Part shown: piece after piece, positions 61,118 through 64,000 of the stretch
Numbering within the stretch: the first letter of the stretch is position 1
How the letters are laid out: each line of letters starts with the position of its first letter
Source: Bacteroidales bacterium
GTDB taxonomy: Bacteria > Bacteroidota > Bacteroidia > Bacteroidales > UBA932
Assembly: GCA_017455065.1 (NCBI GenBank)
Contig: JAFTBU010000049.1
Span: 186,001-250,000 of the forward strand
Reading direction: 5' to 3'
DNA length: 64,000 bases
Position numbers and translations under genes: made by a program
The notes under the pieces: model-generated
Databases searched by the model: none
Told to the model about the DNA's origin: nothing
Seen by the model: only the letters and a program-made list of their open reading frames with translations

Positions 61118-62795
61118 ACGGATACTGCTGCTGTTGCCCCTGTTGCTTGCAGCGGCATGCACCGGGGCTTCCCAGGGACCGCTCTGGCTCGCTTCAGGGC
61201 CGCTGGAGCCCCAGGGGGAACCGTACTACGAGTACCGCATCCTCAACCATTGGGACAATCTCGACGACAGCGTGGAGAGAGGGTACGCCGGAGCTTCCAT
61301 ATGGAACTGGACCGGTGACCTCCCCGTGGAAAGGATACACGAATACGGCCGCCTGAACCGCTCCATCGGCATCAACGGCAGCGTACTGAACAATGTCAAC
61401 GCCAATCCCCGCATCCTCACCCCCGAATACCTCAAGAGGGTGGCGCAGATCGCCGACATATTGCGCGGATACGGGATACGCACCTACCTTTCCATAAACT
61501 TCGCCAGCCCCCAGGCGCTCAAGGAGCTGCCCACCGCCGATCCCCTGGACCCCGCGGTGGCGGGATGGTGGAAGGACAAGGTGGACGAAATCTACCGCAG
61601 CATTCCCGATTTCGGAGGCTTCCTCGTGAAAGCCTCGTCCGAAGGGCAGCCGGGACCGCAGAATTTCGGCCGTAGCCACGCCGACGGGGCCAATATGCTC
61701 GCCGACGCCCTCAAGCCCCACGGTGGCATAGTGATGTGGAGGGCCTTCGTCTATTCGGCCACCAGCCCCGACAGGGCCAACCAGGCCGTGGAGGAGTTCC
61801 AGCCCCTGGACGGAGCGTTCCGGGACAATGTGATAATCCAGGTCAAGAACGGACCGGTGGACTTCCAGCCCAGGGAGCCGGTGAGTCCCCTGCTGTTCAG
61901 CCTGGAGAAGACCCCTTCGATGCCTGAGCTCCAGATCACCCAGGAATACCTGGGCCAGAGCCTGCACCTGACCTTCCTCGCCCCCATGTGGGAAGAGTTC
62001 TTCTCCACCCTGTTCTCCGATCCCGGCGGACGCCGAAACCGACTGGCCATAGCCGGCGTAGCCAACACCGGGCAGGAAGAGAGCTGGTGCGGACATGTCT
62101 TCTCCCAGGCCAACTGGTACGCCTTCGGGCGCCTCTCATGGGATCCGACACTTTCATCGGAGCAGATAGCCGACGAATGGATACGCCTCACCTTCCCCCG
62201 CCCCTGGTGGTGCGGCAGGAAGAGATTCGAGAAGGAATTCATCGCCCCCGTCAAGGAGATGATGCTCTCCTCCAGGGAAGCCTGCGTGGATTATGAGATG
62301 CCGCTCGGCCTGCACCACCTGTTCGACAGCACCCACTACGGCCCCGGTCCCTGGGAGAAATCCGTCAGGCCCGACTGGGAACCGGCATATTACCACAAGG
62401 CGGGAGCGGACGGAATCGGTTTCGACAGGACCATGGCCACGGGCTCGGGCAACACCGCCCAGTATCCCGAACCGCTCAGGTCCCTCTACGAAAACCTGGA
62501 GACCTGCCCGGAAAACCTGCTCCTGTGGTTCCACCACCTGAGCTGGGACTACCGCATGAGCAGCGGGAAGACCCTCTGGGAGGAACTGTGCGCGCACTAT
62601 GACCGCGGGGTCGCCGCTGTACAGGAATACATCCTCACCTGGGATTCCGTCAAGCCTTATGTGGACAAGGAAAGATGGGAAGATGTGCACAGACGCCTGC
62701 TCTTACAGGAAGAAAGTGCACGTGACTGGCACGACAAATGCATTGATTTTTTCAAAAATGCTTATTTTTGTTCTTCGACAAATATAAGCAAATGA
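61110..62795 (+). CDS. GH67 alpha-glucuronidase without N-terminal domain
   Basis: A 561-residue lipoprotein (MNRRILLLLPLLLAAAC, lipid Cys 17). The catalytic (beta/alpha)8 domain begins at YYEYRILNHWDNLDDSVERG and keeps the GH67 catalytic residues: the acid Glu in VKASSEGQPGP, the Asp in QVKNGPVDFQPREP and the Glu in PELQITQEYLG. The C-terminal helical domain is present to the end. Typical GH67 proteins are 650-700 residues with an N-terminal beta-rich domain of more than 100 residues that is missing here. GH67 removes glucuronate only from the non-reducing terminal xylose of oligosaccharides. It overlaps GH43 by 8 bases and its TGA overlaps the next ATG. Confidence 0.9.
   Translation: MNRRILLLLPLLLAAACTGASQGPLWLASGPLEPQGEPYYEYRILNHWDNLDDSVERGYAGASIWNWTGDLPVERIHEYGRLNRSIGINGSVLNNVNANPRILTPEYLKRVAQIADILRGYGIRTYLSINFASPQALKELPTADPLDPAVAGWWKDKVDEIYRSIPDFGGFLVKASSEGQPGPQNFGRSHADGANMLADALKPHGGIVMWRAFVYSATSPDRANQAVEEFQPLDGAFRDNVIIQVKNGPVDFQPREPVSPLLFSLEKTPSMPELQITQEYLGQSLHLTFLAPMWEEFFSTLFSDPGGRRNRLAIAGVANTGQEESWCGHVFSQANWYAFGRLSWDPTLSSEQIADEWIRLTFPRPWWCGRKRFEKEFIAPVKEMMLSSREACVDYEMPLGLHHLFDSTHYGPGPWEKSVRPDWEPAYYHKAGADGIGFDRTMATGSGNTAQYPEPLRSLYENLETCPENLLLWFHHLSWDYRMSSGKTLWEELCAHYDRGVAAVQEYILTWDSVKPYVDKERWEDVHRRLLLQEESARDWHDKCIDFFKNAYFCSSTNISK
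62763..62770 (+). promoter_or_regulatory. -7 box TATTTTTG inside the GH67 gene
   Basis: A perfect TAnnTTTG match within the last codons of the GH67 gene, 21 bases before the ATG of the patatin gene. It would let the phospholipase be made without xylan induction. Confidence 0.5.
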
Positions 62796-64000
62796 GAAAA
62801 CTGTTCCTCCTGTCAGCCCTGCTGGTATCAATTTCCGCATCAGCCCAATATCATTTCAGTCTCCCTAGCGTAAATCCTGAAGAGGATTCCCTTGCCATCG
62901 TAAGGGTACGCGCAAAGATGGATTCAATACGCCAGCACCGCCCGACCGTAGCCGTCGTGCTCGGAGGAGGCGGAGCCCGAGGCATGGCCCATCTGGGTGT
63001 GCTGCGTTACATTGAAGAGATGGGCATACCCGTCGACATGGTAGGCGGCACCAGCATGGGAGGACTCATCTCGGGACTCTATTCCCTGGGCTACGGAGCC
63101 GGATATCTGGATTCGCTCGTACGTGCGATAGACTGGACCACGATGATGTCGGACAAGGTTCCCGACAGCTACCAGACTTACAAGATACGCAGGAACAAGG
63201 AGCGTTTCGCCATCACCATCCCATTCCACTACAACGAAGAGGACATGAGGCACAGGATAAGCAAGCAGCTCGCCTACGACAGGAACTATGAGCAGGGCGA
63301 CACCCGTACCTCCGACATGGGTCAGGAGATGCTCTCCAAGATAGGAATGGGCCTCCCGGACGGATTCCTCTTCGGTTTCAATGTCCGCAACACCCTCAAC
63401 TCCGTGTCCGTCGGATATCAGGATTCCATACGCTTCGATGAGCTGCCGGTGCCTTTCTTCTGCGTGGCCACCGACATGCTTTCCCTCAAGGAAAAGAACT
63501 GGACCTCCGGCAGTTTCGTGGATGCACTGCGCTCCACGATGGCCATTCCCGGGTACTTCCGCCCCGTGCGCGTCGGCGGTATGGTACTGGTGGACGGCGG
63601 TACCCGCAACAATTTCCCCGTCGACCTGGCCAAGGCCATGGGTGCCGACATTGTCATAGGCTCCGAGATGCCTTCGGTGAGGACCCTCGCCGACCTGGAA
63701 GGTCTCGCCAACCTCGCCATGCAGAACATCACCCTGATGTCCGCAGACATTTGCGAAGCCAACCGCAAGCTGACCGACATCCTCCTGCAGCATGAGCTGA
63801 AAGGCTACACCATGCTGTCCTTCGATGCCAAGAGTGTCGATGACATCATCTCCCAGGGATATGCCATGGCGATCTCCAAAAAGGACGAATTCGAGGAGAT
63901 AGCCCGCAGGGTGGGCGCCACCCCCAAGGCAGACAATGCCAAGGCTGAGGCCCCCAAGGGAGGCAGCGCCACCGACATTTTCAAGAAAAAAGTCAAGATA
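62792..64000 (+). CDS. Patatin-like phospholipase, partial
   Basis: A gene running off the right edge; 403 residues are visible. It has a signal peptide (MRKLFLLSALLVSISASAQ) and a patatin domain (about 50-265): the oxyanion loop GGGGARGMAHLGVLR, the nucleophile Ser88 in GGTSMGGLISG and the catalytic Asp268 in VLVDGGTRNNFPVD. Bacteroidota RssA-like proteins of this sort often go on into a surface-antigen beta-barrel, so the missing part may be an outer-membrane domain; the end seen here is a Lys/Ala-rich linker. It overlaps the GH67 stop as ATGA but has its own -7 box. Confidence 0.88.
   Translation, partial: MRKLFLLSALLVSISASAQYHFSLPSVNPEEDSLAIVRVRAKMDSIRQHRPTVAVVLGGGGARGMAHLGVLRYIEEMGIPVDMVGGTSMGGLISGLYSLGYGAGYLDSLVRAIDWTTMMSDKVPDSYQTYKIRRNKERFAITIPFHYNEEDMRHRISKQLAYDRNYEQGDTRTSDMGQEMLSKIGMGLPDGFLFGFNVRNTLNSVSVGYQDSIRFDELPVPFFCVATDMLSLKEKNWTSGSFVDALRSTMAIPGYFRPVRVGGMVLVDGGTRNNFPVDLAKAMGADIVIGSEMPSVRTLADLEGLANLAMQNITLMSADICEANRKLTDILLQHELKGYTMLSFDAKSVDDIISQGYAMAISKKDEFEEIARRVGATPKADNAKAEAPKGGSATDIFKKKVKI

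Noticed and set aside
1..64000. CRISPR arrays, insertion sequences, prophage or toxin-antitoxin genes.
   Set aside because: No regularly spaced repeats, transposase, phage or toxin-antitoxin motifs were seen in either strand.

Overview
The window comes from a Bacteroidota chromosome, most likely Bacteroidales and probably a gut or rumen fibre degrader. The evidence is a SusC/SusD pair, a hybrid two-component regulator, TPR-LuxR and DUF4493/DUF6359 proteins, many lipobox lipoproteins, -7 boxes of the form TAnnTTTG, and no strong Shine-Dalgarno sequences. Base composition is high for the order: about 60% GC by eye, and 50-55% in one stretch at 32.4-35.7 kb. High GC also creates very long spurious open frames antisense to almost every gene.

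Region 1 (1-8386, plus strand) is one tightly packed operon, with overlaps or gaps of a few bases. It makes a nonulosonic acid of pseudaminic type: PseC aminotransferase (cut by the window edge), an aldo/keto reductase, an SpsF-type nucleotidyltransferase, a glutamate-1-semialdehyde-aminomutase-like aminotransferase, two GNAT acetyltransferases and PseI synthase. Two tandem paralogues of unknown family follow, with a conserved N-terminal cysteine cluster and a GT-B-like C-terminal end; they are candidate sugar transferases. Region 2 (8378-15352, minus strand) is a convergent operon for surface glycan assembly: GT2, Wzx-like flippase, UDP-glucuronate decarboxylase, YfhO-type membrane protein and GT2. 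A tRNA-Gly(CCC) closes the region.

Region 3 (15.5-31.3 kb) holds an aldo/keto reductase with a ferredoxin tail, xylA and xylB, a Met/Gly-rich secreted protein, an M16 peptidase, outer-membrane phospholipase A, a DUF4493-like lipoprotein, a UbiA prenyltransferase paired with a radical SAM enzyme, an EamA transporter and an S9 peptidase. Region 4 (31.3-36.5 kb) has a DUF3298-like lipoprotein, a GC-rich inverted repeat, and a lower-GC block: a membrane-anchored TPR-LuxR regulator divergent from an OmpA-type protein and two lipoproteins. It ends at a strong terminator and tRNA-Arg(CCG). Region 5 (36.5-40.5 kb) has fabD and a TPP-riboswitch-controlled TonB receptor plus PnuT pair for thiamine uptake.

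Region 6 (40.5-62.8 kb) is a glucuronoarabinoxylan utilisation locus. It contains a GH10 xylanase fused to a CE1 feruloyl/acetyl esterase, CE15 glucuronoyl esterase, GH43, SusD, SusC, a hybrid two-component sensor, GH115 alpha-glucuronidase, an SGNH acetylesterase, a GPH-type sugar symporter, a cytoplasmic GH43 and a GH67 alpha-glucuronidase lacking its usual N-terminal domain. The inferred flow is as follows: surface GH10-CE1 and CE15 open feruloylated, lignin-linked xylan; SusCD imports the oligomers; periplasmic GH115, GH67, GH43 and the esterase strip side chains; the symporter passes short oligosaccharides to the cytoplasmic GH43; and xylose enters the pentose phosphate pathway through XylA and XylB, encoded about 21 kb away. 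The window ends inside a patatin-like phospholipase gene.

No CRISPR array, insertion sequence, phage gene or rRNA was seen. The best candidates for something undescribed are the cysteine-cluster paralogues with the variant nonulosonate set, the UbiA-radical SAM pair, and the inverted repeat next to the lower-GC regulator block. Recurrent near-leaderless promoters are also worth checking.
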